A program made the translations under genes and the position numbers. Positions 11,673 through 22,430 of a stretch of 64,000 bases of DNA are shown here, piece after piece. Every line of letters begins with the position of its first letter. Position 1 is the first letter of the stretch. This stretch comes from Phytopythium helicoides (lineage: Eukaryota > Oomycota > Peronosporomycetes > Pythiales > Pythiaceae): the NCBI GenBank assembly GCA_024867545.1, contig JANFNE010000030.1, positions 62,001 to 126,000 on the forward strand. Reading direction: 5' to 3'. The notes beneath the pieces were generated by a model. That model saw nothing but the letters and a program-made list of their open reading frames with translations, had not been told where the DNA came from and ran no database searches.

Positions 11673-12173
11673 GGAGATGGAGGAAGTGGCGGCGCGAGAG
11701 TATGGGCGTTTGTATAGGAGCCAGCGGGGATCGCCGGGGCACGTTGGGAGCGTACGCGGATGAAATGGCTCCCCGGAAGCCATTTTCACGGCTATAAATA
11801 GATTGCGGACGCCGCGCCGGCCAATCAGCGCGCGGGCCACATCCGTGCGTCACGAGCCTCGGATCGTGACGTCGACGCAGCTATCCGTAATTCGTTGCTG
11901 GTATCCGTAAATAGTACCGGATAAGGCTAACTCCTCGCTCCGCCCGTCGCATGCGCAGCCACTTGAAGAACAAAACCAGGCCTCGCCTCTTCTCTCCCCT
12001 CCGCCGCAAGAATCCTCCTCGAGCAGCTACGCACGTGCCTGCATACAAACGCCCATATACAACGGCAACTGGATCCGGCGCCACCCGCGAACCGACCAGC
12101 CCCCTCGTCACTTCCAGATTCCCAGCGTCGGCCACAAGCGTCCGCCCGTCCCCCCAAGCCCACCGCCAGCAAC
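11673..12173. promoter_or_regulatory. Divergent promoter with CCAATCAGCG and CRE-like motif
   Basis: A 500-bp region separates the starts of two divergently transcribed genes. It contains CCAATCAGCGCG at 11821 and TGACGTCG at 11867, which resembles a bZIP/CRE half-palindrome. The CCAATCAGCG element recurs upstream of other genes in this window. Factor identity is inference. Confidence 0.5.
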
Positions 12174-12602
12174 ATGCACGCCGTCGCCGCCGCCTCCGCC
12201 AAGCAGATCGCGCCCCGCGCGCTCGCCGCCGTCGCCCAAAGCGGCGCGGCGGCCGCGGCCATCCGCCGCCTCACGACGTACTCTGGCGGGCAGCCCATCG
12301 AGGGCCAGGGCGGCTACTACGGGTCGGTCAAGACGCGCTCCGAGGCCGCGGCGTACTTCCACCCGGGCGCGCGCGCCGAGCCGCAGGACGTGACGCAGCT
12401 GACGCGCATCATGAGCAAGTTCGAGGCCTCCAAGGCCGCGCTGGCCACGAGCGAAGAGCACGAGCAGGCGCTGCGCCAGATCGCCAGCGACAAGGCTACG
12501 GTCGAGCTGCTCCAGCGCCTGATCGTCGGCGGCGCGCCCGCCTGGGGACTCTCCACCGCGCAGCGCGAGTTCGTCACCAAGGCCTCGCGCGCTTCGGCCT
12601 AG
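12174..12602 (+). CDS. Small protein of unknown function, probably mitochondrial
   Basis: A single-exon frame of 142 aa. The first 33 residues are rich in Ala, Arg and Ser with no acidic residues and end in AAAIRRLTTYS, a typical mitochondrial presequence with an R-x-x-(S/T) type cleavage region. The mature part has GGYYGSVKTRSEAAAYFHPG, then a charged, probably helical segment. Codon use is very GC-rich at third positions, as in highly expressed genes elsewhere in the window. I do not recognise the family; a small subunit of a respiratory or import complex would fit its size, but nothing in the sequence proves this. Confidence 0.7.
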   Translation: MHAVAAASAKQIAPRALAAVAQSGAAAAAIRRLTTYSGGQPIEGQGGYYGSVKTRSEAAAYFHPGARAEPQDVTQLTRIMSKFEASKAALATSEEHEQALRQIASDKATVELLQRLIVGGAPAWGLSTAQREFVTKASRASA

Positions 12603-13355
12603 GAGCCGTCGGCGACCCTCCCGCGCGCGCGCGCTGCGGATACCAACCGAGCAGCGAAAGTGCTTTGCGCTCGGCTGCAGCGCACTGCTGCCAGCTTTGC
12701 ATATTCCCCCTTAGCCTTTTTTACAGTTGACAACCGCAACACACACACACATACACACACCAGACTCATAGTGTTGGCCTACATCTACTTGGTCGCTGAT
12801 GCATTGGGTCGTGCTCAACGCCAACCTTCTCGAAGGCGAACCTTTTGAACCCTTGAATCTTGAAGAGATGCATTTCATGAGATGCGACAGCGCCAACCTT
12901 AGCGTCAGCTTGAAATGGCAGCAAAGTACGTGGCCAAGAGGGAAACCTGCCGGGTCATCCTTGTTGCCGTTGCAGCTCAACGACTCGGCGCCGGTGACAT
13001 GTACGCGTTGCAGTAGCCGTTGCTTCAGTTTCGAGCAGTAAAGAAGGTGACGTGCCGCGTCCCCATGTCTTTGCGCCGCTGAAGCGGACCTCCCTGCCGC
13101 GTCTCATGGTGCCCATCAGCAGATACGCAAGGATGCAAGCGGCGCCACCACCGAGGCTTCATCAAACTTCTCGTTGATTAGACGGATGCTCGACATGAAA
13201 ATTTTGCTACGACTCAAGACAGACACACAGCTTTGCGGTAGCAACACGCACAGCGGATGATGATGGCGGTCTCGCACGCACAACTCGTATCCATGCAGCC
13301 GCTGACTACGCTTGACCCTCTTGCCGCTCCGTACCTCGCCGCGTATCTTCGAGGC
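12603..13355. other. Intergenic spacer with CA microsatellite
   Basis: About 750 bp between the ends of converging genes. A short (CA)n tract lies near 12738-12760. The small ORFs here (60-90 codons, both strands) carry no recognisable motif and I do not call them. Confidence 0.5.
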
Positions 13356-16300
13356 TCAAAAGTGCAGATGGGTGATCGACTTGACGCGCTTGCGGTTGTA
13401 CACGGGTTCAGCGCTCTCATCCTTGGCAGCCGGCGGCGAATTCGAAGCAGCGTTGGCTTCGGTGGCCACGGCTACGGAAGCCGCGCCAGCTGATGACACA
13501 GACGACGAAGATGCCGATCGTGGCGCCCCAGAGGACTGCTGCGAGTGCGAATGCGGACGGGTCGGATGAAGAAGGTCCGAGAACGGCAGAGGTGAGTGCT
13601 TCTCGTTAGACTTGTTGGAGTTGGAGACATCCGCGATGTACATGCGCAAAGTTTCCAGACGTACTTCTGGCGCTCGCGGGGACTTGGGCGATGACAAGGG
13701 AGAACCCGCAGGATCGGGTTGAGGACCATCCTGGCTCTTGGCGCTGTCATCGCTCTTGTTGGCCTCTTCTTCTTCTTCCATTTCTTCTTCGACAGTTTTC
13801 TCCACAAACCACTCAGTCTTGAGTTCAATGTCGGTACGCACACTTGCAAGCGCTCCGAGCTGAGCAACCAGACGCGCGCGAATCTCCGGGTGCAGACCAC
13901 TCTTGACGATCATTTTGTGGTTGATATGCGCGGCGTGCGTTCCCGCAACAATGTCGCCGAGCCATTCAACGATCCGACGGAATTGAACGACGTCATCGTT
14001 GCAAATGTGACGGCGGAACAGTTCAAAGAGCTCCGGGAATTCGCCAAGAGATCGGTGCTTTTGCACAGCAATTTGCTCGATACGACGACACATGTCATTG
14101 CTCACCTCAAAGCCGTGGATGCCAGCACCGTAGCAGGCATCGCACAACTCAAAGTTTTCGCACGTGTTGCACTTCCAGCGACCACCAACAATTGGGCTTT
14201 TACCGCAGCCATCACATAGTGTGTCTTCATGAACGTAGTTTCGTTGCGACCGACCCGTGAGTAGGCTCTTCACGTCGTCGAATAGATTGGTCTTTGAACG
14301 CAATCGGCCAAACATCCCTCCACTCAACGGAGCCGCGGCAGTACTCGCTCCTCCATCACTATGGCTTCCGTTGGATGAGTTTGGTGCGGTTGAAGTGGGG
14401 TCGAGCACAGCCTTGGACTCTGAGACGCTTGCACTCAAGTCAACAGGCTCAGAGGCGAAACGGTCTTTGCCAGGTACCAGCGTGCGGGCTCCATGGAGCA
14501 CTGACGGACCTGCAACGTCGCCCTTTGGTCCAAAGAACAAGTGATCCTTGGCCCAGAGCTTGTCAGCTTTGTGTGCAGCCAACGCCGAGTCTTCCGCTTT
14601 GCCATCAGCAGCTTGTTCTACAACGTCGTAAGTAGGAGTAGCCTCGACATGCACCGTGTCCTTGTTCTTTGGCACCAATGTAATCTTCAAATCGGATACT
14701 TTGACAAACCGCGTGCGCACAAAAGAATGCACCTCGAGATCGTGTCGGTTCTTCAGCAAGGGAACGATAAGGCGCCGCATGTCACGATTAAGACTGTCGC
14801 TTACACCTTCAATCGAGATTTCTGGGTGGAAGTTGGATCGAATATCACGCCCCTCGAGCACAAATCCAAGCCACTTGGAGAGCTTCTCACGCCCCTTTTC
14901 AGGCATGCTCGCAATCAGGCGCTTGACCACAGGGGATTCCATGTCGATTGGCGCGACTGGGAAAACCTCTTCGTCAACCGTCCAGCTGTCAGCGGAAGTA
15001 GCGGAACTCACAATGCGAGGACGCTGTTGCTGATCGTTTGCGCCACTCTTTGCAGGTGATGGCACGCCCATGCTTGCACCACCACCCCGCACAGACTTGA
15101 GCATCGTCGACTTGTGCAGAAGTGAGTCCAGTTGCGCAGACTTGTCCTCTTTTTCTGAGATCTCCATGAACCCTCGAATATGAGCGTCGTACTCTCGAAC
15201 ACGCTCCTGGAGAGCATCCAGTTCACGGTCATAGAAGTTGCGGCAATTCACCAACTGCTCTGATAATTCATGAATGCGCTTCGTGCACAGCTCAACCTCG
15301 AGGGATTTCGCCTGGAACTGTTGGCGGAGCAGCTCGTTTTCGAAGAGTGCCGAGCTGTCAGCGCGCGATCTCTCCGGTGCTGAAGCAGCCGAGCCAAAGA
15401 TATCTGGCACTCCAGTATCGCTCACTGCATTGCCTTCTGCAATTGCAGGCTGTTGCTCCAACGACGACGCTTGCTTCTTCTTCTTGCGTTGTTCCAGCAA
15501 CTCGTTCAGATCAGCTAACTGTTTCACCTTTGCATTCAATTCGTCTTCAACAAAAGCAAGCTTCTTGGCCACATCTTCGTTTCGACTTGCAGCAGCCTCC
15601 AGCTCCGTCGATTTTTGCTGGAGTGTCTTGTTCTCGCTTTCGAGCTCGGAGCAACGTTCTTCGAGACTGAGCATCTCTGCAGCCTTGGATGCTTGCTCGT
15701 CTTCCAGCTGCTCAATTTTGGATCGGAATTCCTGAAGTCGAGCCTCATCCAACTCAGGTGAGTTCTCTTGGCTCTCAGGGGCCTTTTCGCCACGGAGTTC
15801 TAGAATCTGCGCCTCCAAGGTTGCAATGCGCTTGTCCTTCTCCGCAACAAGCACCTTGAACTCTGCCACAGTTCGCTCTTCGTTAACAGTTGGCTTATTC
15901 TTGATGTTCTTGGCACGCGCACCAAAGCGCAACGTCGATACTGTCTCTTCAGCGTTGTAGCTGCTCGAGCTGGCGCAGACCAGTAACGTCGTCTGAGAAT
16001 TACCCCCAAGCGAGTCTTGGAGCAGCCGGGTGAGCTTCGAGTCACGGTACGGCACATGAGCGTTGGCCTGACCACTGGTGAGTGCATTCATGACACCTCC
16101 AAGTGCTGAGAGGGACTTGTTGATATGCTGAGCTTCCTTGAGCGTCTGTCCTTTGGCTTGAGTCTTGCCAACCTTCTCCGAGCCCGCCAAGTCCACCAAG
16201 AAGAGCTTGCCGGACTTGGTTGCTCCGGTAGTGCTATTTCGCTGCTCGATGGTGATGATGAACACCGAGTGGCTGCGGCTCGAGTCGCTGTTCATGCGCG

Positions 16301-17066
16301 TGGACGAGATGACGCGGTTGGCGCCTCCGAGGCGCATGACACCCATCATCTCGTCCGCAGACGCGCAGCAGACCTCCTTGGCACCTGCAATCCAAACTCC
16401 TCGCTCTCTGCTCTCACGGACGTTGAGGTTGTTGGCGGCAGGGTTGAGCAGATCTCTGATCTTCTCAAGGTAGATCTCGACATACGAGACGCGCACGATG
16501 AACTCGAGTTCGGCCTGCATGTGGTCGATGCCGTCAAAGACGTCTCCCATGACTCTGGGGATGATGCCAGCGAACTCTTCGTCGCCTGGCACGCCCTCCA
16601 TCGAGAACGTCTTGCCCGTGCCCGTCTGGCCGTACACGAAGCACGTGCAGTTGTAGCCCTGCAGCGCGGCGTGCACCAGCGGCCTCGCCGTGGCGTCGTA
16701 CACCTCTCGCTGCGAGGCCCTGGGCCCGAACACCTGGTCGAACGTGAACGTGAGCGGCTCGCCGCCCCTGCTGTCCACCGCCGCCGACTGCGCCACGGCG
16801 TCCAGCCGCACGCACTCGACCGCCTGCTGCTTGAGCTCCAGCTTGTTCTGCGGCCGGAAGCGCGCGCACACGCGCACGCCCGCGCGCGAGTCGCTCGGCG
16901 CGCCCATCGGCTCGTCGTCTGGCGCTTCTGCTGGCTGCGGCGGCCGCTTGAGGCCCGTGGAGCGCGCGGAGAGCGGCAGGAGTGGGGCTGCCCGGCGGGA
17001 AGCTTGGGAATGCTGGGAACTGCGCGTTGACGCACAGGTCGGTGGCTGGGAGGCACTATGCGCCAC
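13356..17066 (-). CDS. Kinesin with ZZ zinc finger in the tail
   Basis: An uninterrupted 1236-aa frame; the ATG at 16907 (residue 54, MGAPSDSRAG) is an equally plausible start just before the motor. The N-terminal motor (about 63-405) has the P-loop GQTGTGKT (146-153), switch I NSDSSRSHS, and switch II LVDLAGSEK with the following HINKSLSALG. The neck and first stalk (about 405-640) are coiled coil and resemble kinesin-1. Near residues 945-990 is a ZZ-type zinc finger (CDGC...CNTC...CDACY), not a usual kinesin tail element. Two related modules of about 80-100 residues flank it (about 705-810 and 1003-1088). The end is Ser/Pro-rich. It should be a plus-end microtubule motor; the ZZ finger and duplicated module probably bind cargo. 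Confidence 0.9.
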   Translation of the reverse strand: MAHSASQPPTCASTRSSQHSQASRRAAPLLPLSARSTGLKRPPQPAEAPDDEPMGAPSDSRAGVRVCARFRPQNKLELKQQAVECVRLDAVAQSAAVDSRGGEPLTFTFDQVFGPRASQREVYDATARPLVHAALQGYNCTCFVYGQTGTGKTFSMEGVPGDEEFAGIIPRVMGDVFDGIDHMQAELEFIVRVSYVEIYLEKIRDLLNPAANNLNVRESRERGVWIAGAKEVCCASADEMMGVMRLGGANRVISSTRMNSDSSRSHSVFIITIEQRNSTTGATKSGKLFLVDLAGSEKVGKTQAKGQTLKEAQHINKSLSALGGVMNALTSGQANAHVPYRDSKLTRLLQDSLGGNSQTTLLVCASSSSYNAEETVSTLRFGARAKNIKNKPTVNEERTVAEFKVLVAEKDKRIATLEAQILELRGEKAPESQENSPELDEARLQEFRSKIEQLEDEQASKAAEMLSLEERCSELESENKTLQQKSTELEAAASRNEDVAKKLAFVEDELNAKVKQLADLNELLEQRKKKKQASSLEQQPAIAEGNAVSDTGVPDIFGSAASAPERSRADSSALFENELLRQQFQAKSLEVELCTKRIHELSEQLVNCRNFYDRELDALQERVREYDAHIRGFMEISEKEDKSAQLDSLLHKSTMLKSVRGGGASMGVPSPAKSGANDQQQRPRIVSSATSADSWTVDEEVFPVAPIDMESPVVKRLIASMPEKGREKLSKWLGFVLEGRDIRSNFHPEISIEGVSDSLNRDMRRLIVPLLKNRHDLEVHSFVRTRFVKVSDLKITLVPKNKDTVHVEATPTYDVVEQAADGKAEDSALAAHKADKLWAKDHLFFGPKGDVAGPSVLHGARTLVPGKDRFASEPVDLSASVSESKAVLDPTSTAPNSSNGSHSDGGASTAAAPLSGGMFGRLRSKTNLFDDVKSLLTGRSQRNYVHEDTLCDGCGKSPIVGGRWKCNTCENFELCDACYGAGIHGFEVSNDMCRRIEQIAVQKHRSLGEFPELFELFRRHICNDDVVQFRRIVEWLGDIVAGTHAAHINHKMIVKSGLHPEIRARLVAQLGALASVRTDIELKTEWFVEKTVEEEMEEEEEANKSDDSAKSQDGPQPDPAGSPLSSPKSPRAPEVRLETLRMYIADVSNSNKSNEKHSPLPFSDLLHPTRPHSHSQQSSGAPRSASSSSVSSAGAASVAVATEANAASNSPPAAKDESAEPVYNRKRVKSITHLHF

Positions 17067-17192
17067 CGACAGCTACGCACAGGGGAGGCTGCAGCCACAG
17101 ACCCGATTTTTGGACGAGTGGGTGACGGCGGAAGGTAGCCATGTGCAGCTTCAAGGTGGAACGGTCGACGCGAAAATGCGCGTGACACTGTT

Positions 17193-19717
17193 ATGGCGCT
17201 ATATTTGTTGTCGCGTCGAGGGTCACCACAGCAAGCCGCGATTCGAATCAAGTCAATGGGGAACCTTCAGGACGCCTCCCAAGCGAACGGGCCAACAAGA
17301 GCCATGCTGGTCGCCGTCAGAGGACCTCGTGGGCGTCGGCATCTGTGGCGCATCATCAAGGCGAGCGCAGTCGGGTTCTTGCTCACATTCGGACTTTTAG
17401 GACCTCTCCTGCTCGGCATTATCGTCATCTGCATCGTCTGGACCTCGTTCCTGATTGTTCTCACGCTGCGACCGAACGAGACGGCCAACTTCATAATGGA
17501 CACCGGGAGATTCGATGATGGAGAATTCTGGCAGATAGTTGAAAGTGGTAGCAACGTGCGAGGGACTGCAATAACCGCATTGATCGTAGTAAATCTCTAC
17601 TTCACCTTCGTTTTGGTGAAGATGCTTAGACGGAGGCGGAAGTGTGACAGCGCAGCAAACAACCGAGCAGCCAAACTGCGTCAGTGGATTACACTTTGTG
17701 CTCGAAAGATGCCGATTAGGGCGTCTCAAGTAGCACGTGTTGCCAAATTCTGGACCGAGCTGACTTCTTTATCGGGAAAGTATCGCAAATATTGGGTGAG
17801 TTGCTGGGGATTGGGATTCTGTGAGAGCAGTACGGCAATCTCACAACTGTAGTGGTGCAGAATGTCATCCTCAAGATTGTTGACCTTAGCATGCAGTCAA
17901 TGCAGCTTCGCCAAGGACTGGAAGCTGGGTTCCCAACCTCTTTGGTGCGAGGATATACTATCTTTATTGCCATGAACTCTGTCAGTGTTGCGCTTGGCAT
18001 CCTGCTGCGACGTCACTCAGCCATGACGGAAATAATGGTGGATACCATGTAAGTGAAACATCGACTTTTTCTTTGCTAAATGCTACTCCTACTGTGATAA
18101 TCGTAACTTGACAGTACAATCTGCATCCGCAGGTTTGATCTCGTTGCCGCAATCGGCTACCCTATCTGGATTCTCGTATACAGCTATGTGAATTTTGACT
18201 TCGACCGCCAAGGCTTTCAAATCAACGTCAGCACGTTTCCACCTGGTACCTTTGAAACAGTTGCGCGCATTTACGCAAGTCCTTCCGAGATCGCCTTTTT
18301 TCGCACCTGTTTCGACTCTCTCCGATTTTTAACACTTGGTAATCTGGTGATGCGTGTAGGCCTCAACCTGACGCTGTGTCACCGATTTTCATCGATTGTG
18401 GATTTCATCGTTCAATCACCAGTTCTACGGAAACGATCAATTTGGCCAGTAATGAACGTACCATCAGCGTCGCGCACAGATATGAAAATTCAGCAAGCTC
18501 CCGTACAGCATCCCGTACCAAAGATTATTGCACTTGTATTCATTGCATTTAGTGCTGGTATCATGGTATGCGTGGAAGCATCGATCGTTGCATCAGCTAC
18601 TGCATGTCGAGCATATTCTCAATGCGCGGTATATGCATATCGCTGGAACGAGCGCAGTGCTTCATGTCCGTGCCTGGTACTGATTGATCTTGATCGGACT
18701 CCACGAACATTAGAAGAATGGTATAACCCTGTTGATCTCACCTCGGTTGTAAAAGCCCTTGCAGCCTCGGGTGACCTGCAGGTTATACATATTATCAACC
18801 GAGCACTTCCTCGATGGCCAGAGGAGCTACGAAGATGCCGCGGTTTGCAGTATATGTAAGTAACTCGCACGTTTCTGTGAGAGTACATATACTTTCTTCT
18901 TACGCTATGCCTGATTAGGCTGCTACTCTATACTGGAATTGAGTCGCTACCATCTTGGGCGAAAGAATTTCGCGCATTACAAGTTATCCAACTCGAAGGG
19001 AAAGAGCTTTTCTACAATCTCAAAAGTCTACCAAGTGATCTTTTCTCCGACATGCCTGAGTTGACATATCTCCATGTCGGCGTGCACGAGAATCTTCGTA
19101 AACTACCAGCACTCTCAGGAGTCCCACGCATGCGTAGTCTCACAGTAGCCCGTATGTTTGCGCTAGAGGAACTTCCTGAACTCGACAAGGTTCCGAATTT
19201 ACGTCGTCTGAATATTGTGCACCTGCCCAGAGTCCAAGTGCTACCTGATCTTTCAAACCTAAAGCATCTGGTACACGTTGCCTCATATCGGCGCAGTGCG
19301 TACTGCTGTGATGGGTTCCTCGGCACATGCAATCCACAAAGCCCAATGTGCATCGCGAACCCGACTATTGGCATTCCTGCATTTCATTGCATCGACAGTC
19401 GAGCTACTGCAGGAACACTTGCCGTAGTATCGGCGTTCGCACAAACGTTCTGCATTGAGACCCCTCTCGATGCAGTAAACGCAACAGACGCACTAACACC
19501 AGCGGCAATTGAAGCTTGTGGTGGTGTTCCTTTTCGACAGTGCGAGTATCCACCTGGATCTGGCCTTATCGGCATTTGCTACAATAATCGTCTGCAGGTA
19601 CTTTCCTGTATAACCGACCCTGACGCCATTCGCCTTCGTAGGGCTTACATAGCTGCGGGATTGAATCCTGCATGCAACCCAGCGGAGGAAGCGTGGTTGG
19701 GTTGCAGGCAATCCTGA
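17193..19717 (+). CDS. Multi-pass membrane protein with LRR ectodomain, copy 1
   Basis: Four exons: 17193..17795, 17861..18048, 18133..18855, 18919..19717, about 770 aa; ATGs at 17253 and 17304 are other possible starts. All junctions keep phase (0, 2, 2). Five hydrophobic segments are visible: one after HLWRII (GFLLTFGLLGPLLLGIIVIC), one near VVNLYFTFVLVKML, two around the second and third exons, and one at IIALVFIAFSAGIMVCV. The region after the last one is Cys-rich and contains leucine-rich repeats (LPSDLFSDMPELTYLHVG, LPELDKVPNLRRLNIV, LPDLSNLKHLVHV), then a conserved Cys-rich end (EEAWLGC). The LRR part is probably extracellular. It forms a tandem pair with the next gene. The family looks oomycete-specific; a receptor or cell-surface role is inferred. 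Confidence 0.82.
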
Positions 19718-19854
19718 ATACTTGTAGCATCTTGCCCAGCAGTACTTTTTTTTGGTTAATGTTGAAAACACTTGTTTGGTACAGTGTAACAGTATTGAGT
19801 GCTGAGTTACTTGGCTTGCTGACAGCCTAATTTTAGCAGTGGATAGCACTCCTG

Positions 19855-22423
19855 ATGATGCTTTTGATCTTTGATTTGAGTAAAGGTCAAGGCCAGGATT
19901 CTTCATTGAGACACCCTTCGTACTTCCCTGAGCTGGCTCCAAGCATTATGCTCGCGTTTTCCCGCTCAGTCAAGGCGTACGGAGGGTCATTTTATCACAC
20001 ATTTGGGTTCGTTGGCCTTCTCATTACCGCTATCGTTGTCGTCTGTATCGTCTGGACGACTTTTCTTATCGTGCTGACGCTGAAGCCGAATGAGACCGCC
20101 AACTTCGTCATGAATACGGGAAGCTTTGATGAAGGTCAATTTTGGATGATTGTAGAGGCAGACGTGACATTGCAAGCCTCAGCAACTGCCACGCTGCTTG
20201 CTGTTGAAGTTTACTTTGTCTGCATCCTGACAAAAATGTTTGGGTGGCAACACTTCCAGGCATTCGTGCTAAGTGGTCCTCATACTATTCTACTAAATTG
20301 GGCAAAACCTATGACGCATAGCTCATGGACATTACCGTCCGTAGTTATTTCCTGGTACATTCGTGGATCCGAATTTGTGGTCGAACTGACATCGATTTCA
20401 GGTCGATATCGAAAGCATTGGGTAGGTCTATATTTTCCCAGAACTGGGTGTTGCTACTTGGATTAACGTGATAAAGTTCAAACGCTGATGCTTCTTCGCA
20501 TGTGCACTATGATTACAGAATGCCGTTCTCAAGTGTGTTGATCTCTGCATGCAGACTGTCCAGCTGAATCAAAGTCTTGAGGCCGGTTTCCCAACTGAGT
20601 TAGTGCGAGGTTATGCCATATTTGTCGCGTGCAATTCAATTAGTGTTGCGCTTGGAATTATCATGCCCGATCACAAAGCGTCATCAGAAATCCTCGTTGA
20701 TGCCATGTAAGGTTTGTTTCACATTGCTAAAAGTCAGTGAGCTAATCTCGTTCTATTTAGTTTTGATCTCGCTGCGGCAGTTGGATATCCGATATGGATC
20801 CTAATCTATTGCTATTCTAACTTCGACTTTGATCGCAAAGCCTTTCAACTGAATGTCGAAGTGTTGCCACCGTCTTCATTCGAGACGCTAGCTCGAATGT
20901 ACGCAAGTCCTTCTGAGATTACGTTTTTCCGCGCGTGCTTCGATTCCCTTGGTTTCCAGACTATCGAAGACCTTTTCCTACGAATCGGTCTCAATCTCAG
21001 TCTTTGCAAACGATTCCATGCAATTGTAGATACAATGAGTCGGCCTCCACAACGCACGAACATTCAGTTCTGGATCAGGAGCAACTCTGTCCATCCGCTT
21101 CAAGACAGCCACTCGACAGAACATTGTAAAAAGCAGCAGCGAGTACCACAAATACTCGCGATGATCTTTATCGCCTTCGGTGCTGCCCTTATTTTCATCA
21201 CAGAAAAATCGATAACAGTGTCAAATGCACTTTGTGGTGAGCATCAACAATGCGCCGTATACGCTTATCGATGGCTAGGTGCCAGCCCGACCTGCCCTTG
21301 TCTAGCACTTATTGATGTTGAACGAATCCCTCGAACGATGGAGGAGTGGATGAACCCATTGGACATCACTTCTACCGCTGAATTGCTTGCAGCCTCGGGA
21401 GACTTGAAAGTCGTGCATGTAATTAACAGGGGGCTTCCGCGTGTACCGGAGAAACTGAGAAGATGCCAGAAGCTGCAATATTTGTAAGTGAACTTGGCCT
21501 TGACCTTCATTTACGCGCAAGCTTTAGTAAAGCTGATATTTGCTCGACGGTAGGTCACTGATTTATACAGGTCTTGAAGAAATTCCAAGCTGGACAAAAG
21601 ATTTTCAAGCGCTTCAAGCTTTGTGCGTGCCCTCAGATATCTGCTCTTGACAATTCCTTGTTGAGCTAACAATGTCTGCAATACTAGACATATTGAAGGC
21701 AAGGAACTCTTCACAAATCTTGTGACAATTCCAGATGATCTCTTTTCTGATATGCCGCGATTGACGTACCTTCAAATCGCTGTCCATGACAACCTCGTCA
21801 AACTACCAACGTTCACCGGTGTACCACGTCTTCAGCGTATTTTATTAGCTCACATGCTCCACCTCGAAACCTTGCCCTCCTTGGACAAGATGCCTGGACT
21901 AAGGCGGTTAGATCTCGTCTACTTACCCCAAGTTCAAGCTCTACCAGATTTATCCAACCTGAAATATCTAGTGGAATTCATTGTGTTTCGGCGCACCGCA
22001 TTCTGCTGCAACGGGTTCCTCGGTGCATGTGATCCGACAGACTCCATGTGCGAAGCAAATCCAAGCATTGGAATTCCAAAGATCAATTGCCTTTCTCCAA
22101 GCGCTCCACGAATAACGAATAAGTCACTAGCAGTGGTGGATAAATTCCATAATAGCGTCTGCATGGTGGCGTCTGATCTCGACTCAGTAAACAGCACTGA
22201 TATGCTCACCACAACGGCAATCGAAGCTTGCGATGGTGTACTGTTTAGGAAATGCGAGTACCCACCCGGTTCTGGACAGCTCGGGATATGCTACAACAAT
22301 CGAATGCAAGTGATTGCATGCATCATCGACCCAAACTATATCCGCCTGAGAGAAGCACATATCGCAGCTGGCATTGGACAGTCGTGTGACCCAATAGAAG
22401 AGGCGTGGCTGGGGTGCAAGTAA
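19855..22423 (+). CDS. Multi-pass membrane protein with LRR ectodomain, copy 2
   Basis: Five exons: 19855..20421, 20519..20706, 20761..21483, 21554..21622, 21688..22423, about 760 aa (about 729 if the start is the ATG at 19948). Exons 2 and 3 have exactly the same lengths as in copy 1 (188 and 723 nt). The order of membrane segments, the blocks NFDFDRKAFQLNV and MYASPSEITFFRACFDSLGF, the LRRs (LPSLDKMPGLRRLDLV, LPDLSNLKYLVEF) and the terminal EEAWLGCK match copy 1. It differs by an extra 65-bp intron after ALQAL that copy 1 lacks. Its stop lies 7 bp from the stop of the next, converging gene. Function is unknown. Confidence 0.82.
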
Positions 22424-22430
22424 ACGAGAT

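Noticed and set aside
10867..11853. 328-codon second frame on the minus strand over the P4H 5' half
   Set aside because: Arg/Gly/Ala-rich shadow frame; the P4H frame carries the membrane anchor and the HxD motif.
16125..17030. 301-codon plus-strand ORF opposite the kinesin motor
   Set aside because: It is the mirror of a GC3-rich motor domain, His/Arg-rich with no domain; the kinesin frame has all motor motifs.
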